This document shows positions 16,327-24,251 of a stretch of DNA of 64,000 nt, piece by piece. The position numbers were made by a program, and so were the translations under genes. Source of the stretch: Ruminococcus sp. (GTDB taxonomy: Bacteria; Bacillota; Clostridia; Oscillospirales; Ruminococcaceae); NCBI RefSeq assembly GCF_019423705.1, contig NZ_JAHZAX010000003.1:62001-126000 (forward strand), written 5' to 3'. The notes beneath the pieces are model-generated. The model was not told the origin of the DNA and did not search any database. It saw nothing but the letters and a program-made list of their open reading frames with translations. Positions within the stretch are counted from its first letter, which is position 1. The number at the start of each line of letters is the position of its first letter.

Positions 16327-18132
16327 ATGAGCATAAAAAGCACGATCAGAAAAAGCTTCTGCAAGGGCTTTACCCTTTTCACGGCGGCTGTTCTTGGCTG
16401 CACAGCAATGCTGACAGGCTGCGGCAAAGGCGGCGACAGTTCATCGCAGGCTGATGGTAAAAATACCTCAGACGACGGAAGTATCCACAAGGAACTGACT
16501 GCCACAGAGCTTGCAAGACTTCTCGGCAACGGCACGAACCTTGGCAACACAATGGAAGCCTACGGTCACAAAAGCTATTCCGCCGACACAGACCCCGAAA
16601 GCTTCGAGACCCTTTGGGGACAGCCTGTCACAACTGAAGAAATGATAAAGGGTATGAAAGCCAACGGCTTTGACTCCCTGCGTGTGCCTGTTGCTTGGAC
16701 GAACGCAATGGAATACGAAAAGGGCGATTACACCATAAATTCGGCATATCTTGACAGAGTTGAGGAGATTATAAACTACGCCCTTGACAACGATATGTAC
16801 GTTATCATCAACGACCATTGGGACGGAAGCTGGTGGGGAATGTTCGGCTCTTCTGAGCAAAGCGACGTTGACAAGGCATTTGAAATGTACAAGTCGATGT
16901 GGACGCAGATCGCAGAGAGATACAAGAACTATTCCGACAGACTTATTTTCGAGGGCGCAAACGAAGAGCTTGGCGACAGGCTCAATGACACGGACGTTTG
17001 CAAAAATTCGGGTTCCCTTTCAAAGTCTGAGTGTTACGAAATGACAAACAAGATAAATCAGACCTTTGTGGATACTGTCCGTGCGACAGGGGGAAACAAC
17101 GCACAGCGTTTTCTTCTTATCGCAGGCTACAACACGGATATCACGATGACCTGTTCCGACAAGTTCCAAATGCCAACAGATACCGCAAAGAACAAGCTCC
17201 TGCTTTCCGTTCACTATTACACCCCTTGGGATTACTGCGGCACAAAGGGTCGTTCCGACTGGGGCACAAAGTCTGACTATGAAGAGCAGAACAGACTTTT
17301 CAAGAATATGACAAAGTATTCTGAGCAAGGCTATGGCATTATAATCGGCGAATATGCAGTCCTCACCAATGGCGGAGATGTCAAGAAGGGCACGGATAAA
17401 TTCTTCAACAATCTCCTTGACAACTGCGACGCTTACGGCTTTGCGCCGTTCCTTTGGGATTGCAGCGACTTTTTCTCACGTTCAGAGCTCACAATGCGTG
17501 ACGAGACTATCGCAAAGATATTTGACGAGCGCCGCCGTGACAATCAGTCCTCAATGACAATGGAGGAAGAGCGTGCGAAGGCTGCAAAGAAGATAGAAGA
17601 GACATATGCAGCCGCACCCGAAAAGCTCACCGACGACACCACACCGCAGGCAGACGAAAACACAGCCGTTGCTTGGATAATGTATCAGAGTGCTGATTAT
17701 TCAGTATGTTACAGCGTTGGCGACGAATATGACCCAGCTTCAAAGAGCGACGGAGTTATCGCAGAAAACGCAGTTATCGACGGCGAGGGCACATATACAG
17801 TCAGCCTCGATATGTCCTCAAACAACGCAAACGGCATTGCATTCTCAGCTCTCGGCATTGCAAACGGCGAAAAGCTTTATCCGGGATACATCGCAACTAT
17901 CGACGAGATAAAGATAAACGGCGAAGCTGTTGAGACTATCGCAGACGGCTACACAACCTCTGACGACGAACTTTGCACAAGAGTGAACCTTGTAAATCAA
18001 TGGGTGAGCGCACCACCTGAGGGCGCAAGGATCTCAGGCGGCGACCTTTCAAACGCTGCGCCGACTATCCTCGATTATCCGGGCAGGATAAATACTCTTG
18101 AGATAACATTTACTTATGCGTCGGAGAAATAG
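16327..18132 (+). CDS. Lipoprotein GH5 endoglucanase with C-terminal unassigned module
   Basis: Cell-surface endo-glycanase. 601 residues with signal peptide and lipobox LTGCG, then a Ser/Asp linker. GH5 barrel: TNLGNTMEAYG, GFDSLRVPVAW, YVIINDHWDG, LIFEGANEEL (acid/base Glu), LLLSVHYYTPWDY, GIIIGEYAV (nucleophile Glu) and APFLWDC. The LGNTMEA opening resembles subfamily 4 enzymes of rumen bacteria (endoglucanase or xyloglucanase). Residues from about 445 (VAWIMYQSADYSVCYSVGD to the end) form a separate beta-rich module with no family I can name, possibly carbohydrate-binding. GGAGG is 13 bases before the ATG, longer than usual. A repeat-type terminator follows. Confidence 0.9.
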   Translation: MSIKSTIRKSFCKGFTLFTAAVLGCTAMLTGCGKGGDSSSQADGKNTSDDGSIHKELTATELARLLGNGTNLGNTMEAYGHKSYSADTDPESFETLWGQPVTTEEMIKGMKANGFDSLRVPVAWTNAMEYEKGDYTINSAYLDRVEEIINYALDNDMYVIINDHWDGSWWGMFGSSEQSDVDKAFEMYKSMWTQIAERYKNYSDRLIFEGANEELGDRLNDTDVCKNSGSLSKSECYEMTNKINQTFVDTVRATGGNNAQRFLLIAGYNTDITMTCSDKFQMPTDTAKNKLLLSVHYYTPWDYCGTKGRSDWGTKSDYEEQNRLFKNMTKYSEQGYGIIIGEYAVLTNGGDVKKGTDKFFNNLLDNCDAYGFAPFLWDCSDFFSRSELTMRDETIAKIFDERRRDNQSSMTMEEERAKAAKKIEETYAAAPEKLTDDTTPQADENTAVAWIMYQSADYSVCYSVGDEYDPASKSDGVIAENAVIDGEGTYTVSLDMSSNNANGIAFSALGIANGEKLYPGYIATIDEIKINGEAVETIADGYTTSDDELCTRVNLVNQWVSAPPEGARISGGDLSNAAPTILDYPGRINTLEITFTYASEK

Positions 18133-18150
18133 GACAATATAAAATAAAAA

Positions 18151-18180
18151 ACGGGTGAACAGCGTTCGCCCGTTTTTTTA
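18151..18180 (+). terminator. Terminator built from the dispersed repeat (copy F)
   Basis: ACGGGTGAACAGCGTTCGCC then CGT and seven T; preceded by six A, so it can act for both the GH5 gene and the convergent SGNH gene. Confidence 0.8.
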
Positions 18181-18186
18181 TGTTCA

Positions 18187-18825
18187 TCATTCAAGAATAT
18201 ACTTCTTCACCAGCGGATAGATCGACCTGTAACCCTCTTCATTGATGTGCATACCCTCAAAGGTGTATTCCGCCTTGAGCCTGCCCTGCTCGTCCTTGAG
18301 CGGGTCGTTGACGTCGATATATTTTGCACCAAGCTTGTCCGCAAGCTTTTTCACCTGCTCGTTGGCTATCTTTATCTTCTCATTGCTTCTGATCTTTAAG
18401 CAGGCTTTCATATCCTCGGCGGCTGCGTCATAATTCACGGGATAATACGCCATAAGATACATTTTCACGTCGGGAACGACTTTCAGCGTTTCTCTGAGGA
18501 TATACTCATAATTTTCCATTACCTTTTCAATAGGTCTTTCGGCGATAGAAAGATCGTTGGTGCCGATATTGATAAATAGCTTTCTCGGCGCAAGGTCAAG
18601 TATCAGCGTGTCGATGTTCTCGATAAGCTCCTCGGTGACAAATCCGCCCACGCCTCTGTTATAGACCGTCACGTCAAGCTTGTCCTCTTCCACGAACTTC
18701 TCCATGGGAAACATTTCCATAAGTGACGAGCCTGCGAACAGAACCTGTCCTTTCTTTGCGCTCTCATTGAGCTTTTTAAAGCGCTCGACTTTATATTCCT
18801 TTGTCCATACGACTTCTTCACTCAT
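18187..18825 (-). CDS. SGNH/GDSL hydrolase, possible carbohydrate esterase
   Basis: 212 residues from the ATG at 18825, with AGGAGG upstream. SGNH blocks: VLFAGSSLMEMFP (nucleophile Ser), YNRGVGGFV (Gly), NIGTNDLSIA (Asn) and FEGMHINEEGY (His). Where most members have an acidic Asp three residues before the His, this one has Glu. No signal peptide. Adjacent to the glycosidase genes but convergent to them, so deacetylation of plant sugars is a reasonable guess only. Own TTGAAA/TATAAT promoter. Confidence 0.85.
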   Translation of the reverse strand: MSEEVVWTKEYKVERFKKLNESAKKGQVLFAGSSLMEMFPMEKFVEEDKLDVTVYNRGVGGFVTEELIENIDTLILDLAPRKLFINIGTNDLSIAERPIEKVMENYEYILRETLKVVPDVKMYLMAYYPVNYDAAAEDMKACLKIRSNEKIKIANEQVKKLADKLGAKYIDVNDPLKDEQGRLKAEYTFEGMHINEEGYRSIYPLVKKYILE

Positions 18826-18861
18826 AATGATCCTCCTTTGCAAATTTGCCATTATGGGAAC

Positions 18862-18890
18862 ATTATACTATTTACATCTGCATTTTTCAA
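18862..18890 (-). promoter_or_regulatory. Sigma-A promoter of the SGNH hydrolase gene
   Basis: Minus strand TTGAAA (18890-18885), 17 bases, TATAAT (18867-18862). Confidence 0.7.
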
Positions 18891-18955
18891 GCACATTCAT
18901 CACTTATTATGAATATCCACTATGATTTTTAACAGTTGCCTGCCATTGTGCGCAC

Positions 18956-18984
18956 TTGAAAATATGGCTCGATTGTGCTATAAT
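18956..18984 (+). promoter_or_regulatory. Sigma-A promoter of the MATE gene
   Basis: TTGAAA (18956-18961), 17 bases, TATAAT (18979-18984). Confidence 0.7.
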
Positions 18985-19042
18985 ATATCAGACATAATAA
19001 GAAGAATAGTGAATAGTAAGCAGAAAGAAGAAATTTGGTAAA

Positions 19043-20410
19043 ATGAAAACAAGAAAAATAGATATGCTCCACGGGCCTTTGGCAGGCAAGCTTGTGCTTT
19101 TCGCCCTGCCGCTGGCTGTTTCGAGCATTTTGCAGCAGCTTTTTAACTCCGCCGACCTTGCCGTTGTGGGACGTTTTGACAGCGATCAGGCAATGGCAGC
19201 CGTTGGCAGCAACGCTTCATTGGTGAACCTTATCGTAAGCCTGTTTTTAGGGCTTTCAGTCGGTGCAAACGTAATAGTCGCACGGCTTATCGGGCAGGGC
19301 AAGAAAGAAAAGATAAACGAATCCATTCACACAATAGTGCTCATCGCACTTATAAGCGGCGTGACCATTTTGACCCTTGGCGAAGTCATCGCACCCCAGC
19401 TTTTGAAGCTTATGAACGTCCCCGACGATGTTTTCAAGCTTGCAACTACATATCTGCGAATATTCTTTATCGCAATGCCATTTATTGAGATATACGACTT
19501 TGGCTCGGCCATACTGCGAAGCAAGGGCGACAGCTCACGGCCGCTTTATGCGCTGATAGCTTCGGGCATAATAAACGTGCTGCTCAATCTGCTGCTCGTT
19601 ATCGTGTTCAAGCTTGGCGTTGCAGGCGTTGCCATTGCGACTGTTATTTCAAACTGCGTCAGCGCAAGTTTGATTTTGTACGTTCTCACTCACGAGGAAG
19701 AGACCTTCCGTCTTGATCTGCGCAAGCTGAATATGAAAAAGGAATATCTGCTTGGCGTTGTAAAGATAGGTCTGCCTGCGGGACTTCAAAGTATGGTATT
19801 TTCGCTGTCGAACGTTGTTATACAGTCGGCGATAAACACCTTTGGCGCAGACGGCATTGCAGGCGGCACGGCGGCGCAGAACTTTGAGTTTATGGCATAC
19901 TTTGTGATAAACGCTTTTGCACAGACCGCCACAACATTCACAAGTCAGAACTTTGCCGCCGATGACAAGGAACGCTGCAAGAAGATATACAAACTTTGCA
20001 CATTCATCGGCCTTACAAGCTGCTTTGTACTCAGCGGAATATTCCTTCTCGGCAGAAACGTATTTATCCGCATATTCTCCACCGACCCCGGCGTTATCCA
20101 TTATGCGATGATAAGAATGTTGGTGGTATGTATGTTTGAGCTTTTGACGGGCGTATACGAGATATCGGGCGGCTGTCTCAGAGGAATGGGACACTCTCTC
20201 CAGCCGGCGATAATAACAGTTCTCGGCACCTGCGTATTCAGACTTATCTGGGTAGCGACGATCTACAAACTTCACAGAAGCTATTTTATCCTTATGCTTG
20301 TTTACCCTGCTTCTTGGGTGATAACAGGCACGGCTGTAACGATAGCATACTTCATCACCCGAAAGAAAGAATTTGCCAATATGCACAAGCGAAAGGCCGA
20401 TATTATATAG
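19043..20410 (+). CDS. MATE-family efflux transporter
   Basis: Membrane Na+ or H+ antiporter exporting drugs or metabolites. 455 residues, about 12 membrane segments in two MatE halves. First half: DMLHGPLAGKLVLFALPLAV, QQLFNSADLAVVGRF, ANVIVARLIGQGKKEKI. Second half: GLPAGLQSMVFSLSNVVIQS, FEFMAYFVINAFAQTATTFT and GGCLRGMGHSLQPAIITV. Ribosome site AGAAAGAAG is modest. Monocistronic: own promoter, and a small-RNA promoter begins 7 bp after the stop. Substrate unknown. Confidence 0.92.
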   Translation: MKTRKIDMLHGPLAGKLVLFALPLAVSSILQQLFNSADLAVVGRFDSDQAMAAVGSNASLVNLIVSLFLGLSVGANVIVARLIGQGKKEKINESIHTIVLIALISGVTILTLGEVIAPQLLKLMNVPDDVFKLATTYLRIFFIAMPFIEIYDFGSAILRSKGDSSRPLYALIASGIINVLLNLLLVIVFKLGVAGVAIATVISNCVSASLILYVLTHEEETFRLDLRKLNMKKEYLLGVVKIGLPAGLQSMVFSLSNVVIQSAINTFGADGIAGGTAAQNFEFMAYFVINAFAQTATTFTSQNFAADDKERCKKIYKLCTFIGLTSCFVLSGIFLLGRNVFIRIFSTDPGVIHYAMIRMLVVCMFELLTGVYEISGGCLRGMGHSLQPAIITVLGTCVFRLIWVATIYKLHRSYFILMLVYPASWVITGTAVTIAYFITRKKEFANMHKRKADII

Positions 20411-20416
20411 TCGTGC

Positions 20417-20445
20417 TTGACAACTATTTCTTAGTGTGATATAAT
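20417..20445 (+). promoter_or_regulatory. Consensus promoter of the antitoxin RNA
   Basis: TTGACA (20417-20422), 17 bases, TATAAT (20440-20445): full sigma-A consensus, with no protein gene downstream on this strand. Confidence 0.8.
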
Positions 20446-20451
20446 ATAAAT

Positions 20452-20557
20452 AAGAAAAGGGCACCACATTTGCCAATGGCGTGCGGTTCTCCCTCATTTT
20501 TTGTATTTAAGAAACACCGTTACTTTGGAAGAGTAGGGCGGTGTTTCTTATTTTTTA
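20452..20557 (+). ncRNA. Antisense antitoxin RNA of a type I toxin-antitoxin pair
   Basis: Inferred transcript of about 105 nt from the consensus promoter to a terminator with arms AAGAAACACCG (20509-20519) and CGGTGTTTCTT (20539-20549), then ATTTTTT. An inner TACT/AGTA stem extends the hairpin. It converges on the toxin gene and covers its 3' untranslated region. Its CUCCCU (near 20490) is complementary to AGGGAG in the toxin ribosome site, giving a second possible contact. No ORF of note inside. Arrangement matches TxpA/RatA- or Fst-type loci. Confidence 0.7.
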
Positions 20558-20570
20558 TATTAAGAAACTT

Positions 20571-20672
20571 CTATTTTTTCTTGTTATTGTTATGAAATAC
20601 AAGATAGCATAGAGAGATAATGCCGGTAATCATTGATACAAACAGAAAAAGATCTGAGTATGTAACTGCCAT
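20571..20672 (-). CDS. Small hydrophobic toxin, type I toxin-antitoxin (holin-like toxin family)
   Basis: 33 residues: polar N-terminus MAVTYSDLF, one membrane segment (about 8-26, LFLFVSMITGIISLCYLVF) and a charged tail HNNNKKK. This is the layout of type I toxins such as TxpA, Fst and the putative holin-like toxins, which insert in the membrane when antisense RNA is missing. The ribosome site GGGAGGTGAT is ideal but lies in a CTCCC-GAAA-GGGAG hairpin, as expected for a toxin kept translationally weak. A full-consensus promoter drives it, and a convergent small RNA overlaps its 3' end. Family resemblance is by eye. Confidence 0.75.
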   Translation of the reverse strand: MAVTYSDLFLFVSMITGIISLCYLVFHNNNKKK

Positions 20673-20730
20673 TCTTATCACCTCCCTTTCGGGAGAAACC
20701 GCCTACCGCTAATGCAGTACCCATATGTTT

Positions 20731-20759
20731 ATTGTAGCATACTTGCGTTCGATTGTCAA
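20731..20759 (-). promoter_or_regulatory. Promoter of the type I toxin
   Basis: Minus strand TTGACA (20759-20754), 17 bases, TACAAT (20736-20731). The toxin leader is about 55 nt and contains the CTCCC/GGGAG hairpin at 20681-20695. Confidence 0.8.
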
Positions 20760-20831
20760 TATTTTCTTTGCAATTGATACTCTAGTATCTTTTTTATTTT
20801 TAATATAACGAACATTTATTCTGAAATACTA

Positions 20832-20860
20832 TTGACAAATCAGAACATTCGTGCTATAAT
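20832..20860 (+). promoter_or_regulatory. Orphan consensus promoter facing the WYL gene terminator
   Basis: TTGACA (20832-20837), 17 bases, TATAAT (20855-20860). Its transcript would run into the hairpin at 20879-20902 and antisense to the 3' end of the WYL gene. No protein gene follows on the + strand. Confidence 0.6.
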
Positions 20861-20872
20861 TTATACAGACAG

Positions 20873-20902
20873 AAAAAACGCCTGCGAACGCTCTCGCAGA
20901 CG
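20873..20902 (-). terminator. Terminator of the UPF0291-WYL operon
   Basis: Minus strand CGTCTGCGA, 6-base loop, TCGCAGGCG, then six T; the single U-G pair fits minus-strand RNA. Confidence 0.8.
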
Positions 20903-20959
20903 TTTGTGCCTTTATATTTATCTCGGCTCTTTCTATCCTGATCCAAATTTTGTTTGTTT

Positions 20960-21946
20960 TTATTCGTAACAACTTTCGATATCTTTAAGTGCAGCCTTTG
21001 CCATATTCACGGCAGGCTCAGGACCTAACACCTTGGCTTTTGAACCGAACTGGAACAGCCAGCCCCAAAATGTTGGCGCCACCTGTATCTCTTGATTGAT
21101 ATAGAAAGTGTCGTCGGAATTTTTGTGACAGATCGTCCTTTCGCCAAAACGATCCATTACCACGTTGATAAGCGAATTATCGAACTGAAGCGTCATTGTC
21201 ATAAGCTCGCCGCCGTACATTCCGTAAATCGACTGCTGGTTGGCAGCCTCCGCCTTTTCCTCGTCGGAAAGCTCCCTCCTCGGCAGGTCTGTTACAGATA
21301 CCTGCGTCATACGATCGACCCTGTAACGGCAGATCTTTTCGTGCTTTTCACAATAGCAGACAAGATAATAATTGTCATTTTCCCAGACAAGCGAATAGGG
21401 CGATACTGTATACACTTCGCCGCCGTGCTTGAGCTGCTTGCGCTTTTCAACGGTGTATTCAAAATACTTGAAGCGTATCTCCACCCCGTTGAATATGCCC
21501 TCCTGTATCTTGTTTATGGCATAATATATCTGCTCATTGAAGGTCTTTGTTCTGTTTGAAACGTAAACCATTCGTCTGAGGTCTTTGGCCTTGTATTCAG
21601 ATGTAAGGGACTGTATTTTCCTTATAAGCTCCTTGGACTTCTTCTGAGTAAGAAATCGGCAGGAAGCCACAGCGTCAGCAAGCACATAAAGCTCTTCGTC
21701 CTGAAACAGTCTTTTTGCAAGATAATAGGCGTTTGAATGGCCGTCCTTCGTTATCTCGATATCCATTCCGCTGTCGCAGAGGGTCTTGATATCGTCATAG
21801 ATCGTCTTTCTTTCGGCCTTTATGCCGTACTCGCCCAATATCTCGATGAGCCTGTTTCCCGTGATAGTGTGCTTTTCGTCCGTCCTCGTCTCAAAAAGCT
21901 TCTTCATCGTCAGAAGCTTCTGTTTCTGTCTGGATAATCCTGTCAC
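20960..21946 (-). CDS. WYL-domain transcriptional regulator with N-terminal HTH
   Basis: 328 residues. N-terminal winged helix (KLLTMKKLFETRTDE, ITGNRLIEILGEYGIKAERKTIYDDIKTL), then a WYL domain whose marks are seen around VYTVSPYSLVWENDNYYLVC and ICRYRVDRMTQV, and a C-terminal WCX-type extension. WYL proteins sense nucleic acids or small ligands and often control stress or defence genes; no defence genes are nearby. Start is GTG at 21946, overlapping the upstream stop as GTGA, with GAGGAT upstream, so it is coupled to the UPF0291 gene. Confidence 0.88.
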   Translation of the reverse strand: MTGLSRQKQKLLTMKKLFETRTDEKHTITGNRLIEILGEYGIKAERKTIYDDIKTLCDSGMDIEITKDGHSNAYYLAKRLFQDEELYVLADAVASCRFLTQKKSKELIRKIQSLTSEYKAKDLRRMVYVSNRTKTFNEQIYYAINKIQEGIFNGVEIRFKYFEYTVEKRKQLKHGGEVYTVSPYSLVWENDNYYLVCYCEKHEKICRYRVDRMTQVSVTDLPRRELSDEEKAEAANQQSIYGMYGGELMTMTLQFDNSLINVVMDRFGERTICHKNSDDTFYINQEIQVAPTFWGWLFQFGSKAKVLGPEPAVNMAKAALKDIESCYE

Positions 21947-22170
21947 TTTATTTTATCCTCCCCGCTGCGTTTCATATCCGAAACCTTAATTCTTGAACCG
22001 TCGGGTTCAACGATCGTCGTGTGCTCAAGCTGACCTGTAAGGTTAGCGATAACGCTCCTGCGGTACTCCATTCTGAGCTTCTCACGCTCGTCCTTTTCGG
22101 CGGCGGTCAGCTCACGTTTTCTCGAGATCGCAGTAAGCTCCGACAATCTGTTAAGCTTTACTTTCTCCAT
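21943..22170 (-). CDS. UPF0291/DUF896 family small protein (YnzC-like)
   Basis: 75 residues. The N-terminal helix hairpin (LSELTAISRKRELTAAEKDE) and the following LRMEYRRSVIANLTGQLEHT match the family pattern of two antiparallel helices. In Bacillus the family member ynzC sits in an SOS-regulated operon; its function is not settled. Here it is the first gene of a pair with a WYL regulator (GTGA overlap) and is preceded by a leader of about 235 nt with a terminator-like hairpin. Confidence 0.8.
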   Translation of the reverse strand: MEKVKLNRLSELTAISRKRELTAAEKDEREKLRMEYRRSVIANLTGQLEHTTIVEPDGSRIKVSDMKRSGEDKIK

Positions 22171-22261
22171 AAATTTTTACACTACTCCTCATAAGCCGCC
22201 GACTTCATCTTTATATTTTTTGCGCTGCTCGTATATTTTTTATCTTTATATTTTACGCAGC

Positions 22262-22279
22262 AAAAAAAGCCCTCGGCTT
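22262..22279 (-). terminator. Terminator-like hairpin within the UPF0291-WYL leader
   Basis: Minus strand AAGCC-GAG-GGCTT running directly into seven T, about 145 nt after the inferred transcription start and 90 nt before the first gene. Either an attenuator or the end of a small RNA. Confidence 0.55.
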
Positions 22280-22411
22280 AAATTTAGTACGGACGGCTTA
22301 CACAATACCGCCCTTTTCCGCTCGAAGTATTTTGTTAAGACATTTTTCTTGTTTTTATCTATTTTATATTTATCAGTCCAACAAAAGACCCTAAAGCGAT
22401 TTAGCAGATAC

Positions 22412-22440
22412 ATTATAACACATTATTCTGCAAATTGCAA
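22412..22440 (-). promoter_or_regulatory. Sigma-A promoter of the UPF0291-WYL operon
   Basis: Minus strand TTGCAA (22440-22435), 17 bases, TATAAT (22417-22412). Confidence 0.65.
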
Positions 22441-22583
22441 TGGTAAAATGCACAAACAGTCCGATTAATTTCCCTCATATTGAACAAAATTTTTGAAAAT
22501 TGTGTCTGTCCAAAAAATTGCCCACTATATATTGTGGTGGCAAAATGACACAATTTCACGCAGAAAATGCAGAAAGGAACAAA

Positions 22584-22910
22584 ATGCAGCACCAAAAGAT
22601 ATCATTTGATCTTACAGAGAACTACATAAGCAAGTTTTACGGCGCACCGTCTGCCGACAATTTCGATCCCTCGGGGGCTATCGAAAATGGGCTTATGCGT
22701 GATATCGTCAATGAAAATTTGACGAAACGGCAGAAATGTTATATAATAAAGTATTATAATAAAGGTATGACTATGCAGCAGATAGCCGAAAGCGAGGGCG
22801 TTTCACGCTCAACGGTATCGAGGACGCTGGGGCTTGCGAGGAAGAAAATTTCCTGCGGCCTAAAGCCTGCCATACTGCGCAGCGTACTGAAAAATGAAAG
22901 GAAAGCGTGA
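22584..22910 (+). CDS. Small HTH protein with sigma-70 region 4-like domain
   Basis: 108 residues from the ATG at 22584 (MQHQKISFDLTENYISKFYG), 5 bases after AAGGAA. The C-terminal half is a region 4-type helix-turn-helix: LTKRQKCYIIKYYNKGMTMQ then QIAESEGVSRSTVSRTLGLARKKI. The N-terminal part has no region 2, so it is not a full sigma factor. It overlaps or abuts the decarboxylase gene (stop TGA within GTGA), suggesting one operon. Role unknown; it may be a local regulator. Confidence 0.75.
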   Translation: MQHQKISFDLTENYISKFYGAPSADNFDPSGAIENGLMRDIVNENLTKRQKCYIIKYYNKGMTMQQIAESEGVSRSTVSRTLGLARKKISCGLKPAILRSVLKNERKA

Positions 22911-22912
22911 AA

Positions 22913-24250
22913 ATGAACGCTCCCATAAACGAATTTGTTAAGGCTTATGCCAATTCTGGCATAGCAAGATTTCATATGCCGGGTCACAAGGGCAAGGCTT
23001 TTCATGGGCTTGAAGCCCTTGATATCACCGAGATAAAAGGGGCTGACTACCTCTTTGAAGCCGACGGAATTATACGCCAAAGCGAGGACAATATGGCGAA
23101 GGCTTACGGCACGGCGAGGACGATATATTCCGCCGAGGGCTCAAGCCTTTGCATCAAGACTATGCTTGGTATCATCAAGACCTGCAACGCAGGCAAGGGG
23201 CGCATAACTGTTGCCGCCCCGAGGAACGCCCACAAGGCTTTCGTCAACGCCTGCATACTTCTTGATCTTGACGTCAAGTGGATATATCCAAAGGGCGAAT
23301 TTACGTCCATTTGCGCAGGAAGCGTCACCCCTGATGACGTTCGTGAAGCTATTGAAAGCGGCGAAAAGCCCGACTGCGTTTATGTGACCTCTCCCGACTA
23401 TCTTGGCAATCTCAGCGATATAAGGGGCATAAGCAAAGTCTGCAAAGCAAATGGTATTCCCCTGCTTTGCGACAACGCCCACGGGGCTTATCTGAGATTT
23501 CTTCCCGAAAGCCTTCACCCTATGGACTTGGGAGCGGATATGTGCTGCGATTCTGCACACAAGACCCTGCCCTGCTATACAGGCGGCGCAATGCTCCACA
23601 TATCCAAAGGTGCACCGAAAGAGTTTATCGACTGCACAAAAAACGTTATGTCGATGTTCGCTTCCACCAGCCCGTCCTATCTTATTATGCAGAGTCTTGA
23701 CCTTTGCGCACAATATGTAAACGGCGATTTTGCGCAGGATATCGCACGGACTGTTGAGCGTGTGAAGCTTTGCCGACAACGCATTGAAGCATTCGGCTGG
23801 CAGTTCACGGGGGACGAACCTATGAAGCTGACCATTTGTGCATACCAAAGCGGCATAACAGGCAATGATCTTGCGGACAGGCTGAGAGGATATGGCATTG
23901 AACCCGAATACAGCGACACACAATATATTGTGCTTATGCCGACGCCATTCAATGACGAAAGCGATTTTACACGGCTCGAAAAGGCGATGTCGGAGATACC
24001 GCAGCCGAAGATACGGCTGTTCGGCGACTTTCCTGCAATACCAAAAGGCATAAAGAAAATAGGCATTAGAGAAGCGGCGTTCTCAAAGCAGGAGACCGTC
24101 AAAGTTGATGAAGCCCTCGGCAGGATATGCGCAATGACTGTCACAAGCTGTCAGCCCTCTGTGCCTGTGGCTGTGAGCGGCGAACTTATCACCGAAAATG
24201 TCATAAAAATTTTGAAAAACTATGGCATTGAGGAGATTAATGTGCTATAA
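22913..24250 (+). CDS. Orn/Lys/Arg decarboxylase family protein (YaaO/SpeA-like)
   Basis: PLP enzyme removing the carboxyl group from a basic amino acid, toward polyamines. 445 residues, the short form typical of Bacillus YaaO and SpeA. N-terminal RFHMPGHKGKAF, then GADYLFEADGIIRQSEDNMA, SAEGSSLCIKTML, CDNAHGAYLRFLP, and the PLP lysine in CDSAHKTLPCYTGGA. C-terminal domain to about residue 445. Start ATG 22913 has AAAGGA 10 bases upstream; GTG at 22907, overlapping the previous stop, is an alternative. It heads a yaaO-darA-holB-ricT-like order. Agmatine production would feed the agmatinase elsewhere in the window, but substrate is not proven. Confidence 0.87.
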   Translation: MNAPINEFVKAYANSGIARFHMPGHKGKAFHGLEALDITEIKGADYLFEADGIIRQSEDNMAKAYGTARTIYSAEGSSLCIKTMLGIIKTCNAGKGRITVAAPRNAHKAFVNACILLDLDVKWIYPKGEFTSICAGSVTPDDVREAIESGEKPDCVYVTSPDYLGNLSDIRGISKVCKANGIPLLCDNAHGAYLRFLPESLHPMDLGADMCCDSAHKTLPCYTGGAMLHISKGAPKEFIDCTKNVMSMFASTSPSYLIMQSLDLCAQYVNGDFAQDIARTVERVKLCRQRIEAFGWQFTGDEPMKLTICAYQSGITGNDLADRLRGYGIEPEYSDTQYIVLMPTPFNDESDFTRLEKAMSEIPQPKIRLFGDFPAIPKGIKKIGIREAAFSKQETVKVDEALGRICAMTVTSCQPSVPVAVSGELITENVIKILKNYGIEEINVL

Positions 24251-24251
24251 T
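24246..24251 (+). promoter_or_regulatory. Possible extended -10 promoter of darA
   Basis: TGCTATAAT overlaps the decarboxylase stop codon; TGGCAT lies 17 bases upstream as a weak -35. It could give darA-holB-ricT an independent start. Confidence 0.4.

Noticed and set aside
19649..20497. Open frame of 282 codons antisense to the MATE gene
   Set aside because: Lies wholly opposite a clear MATE protein, has no ribosome site and a shuffled Lys/Tyr/Cys composition typical of a shadow frame.
23141..23923. Open frame of 260 codons antisense to the decarboxylase
   Set aside because: No start signal and opposite catalytic motifs of the real gene.
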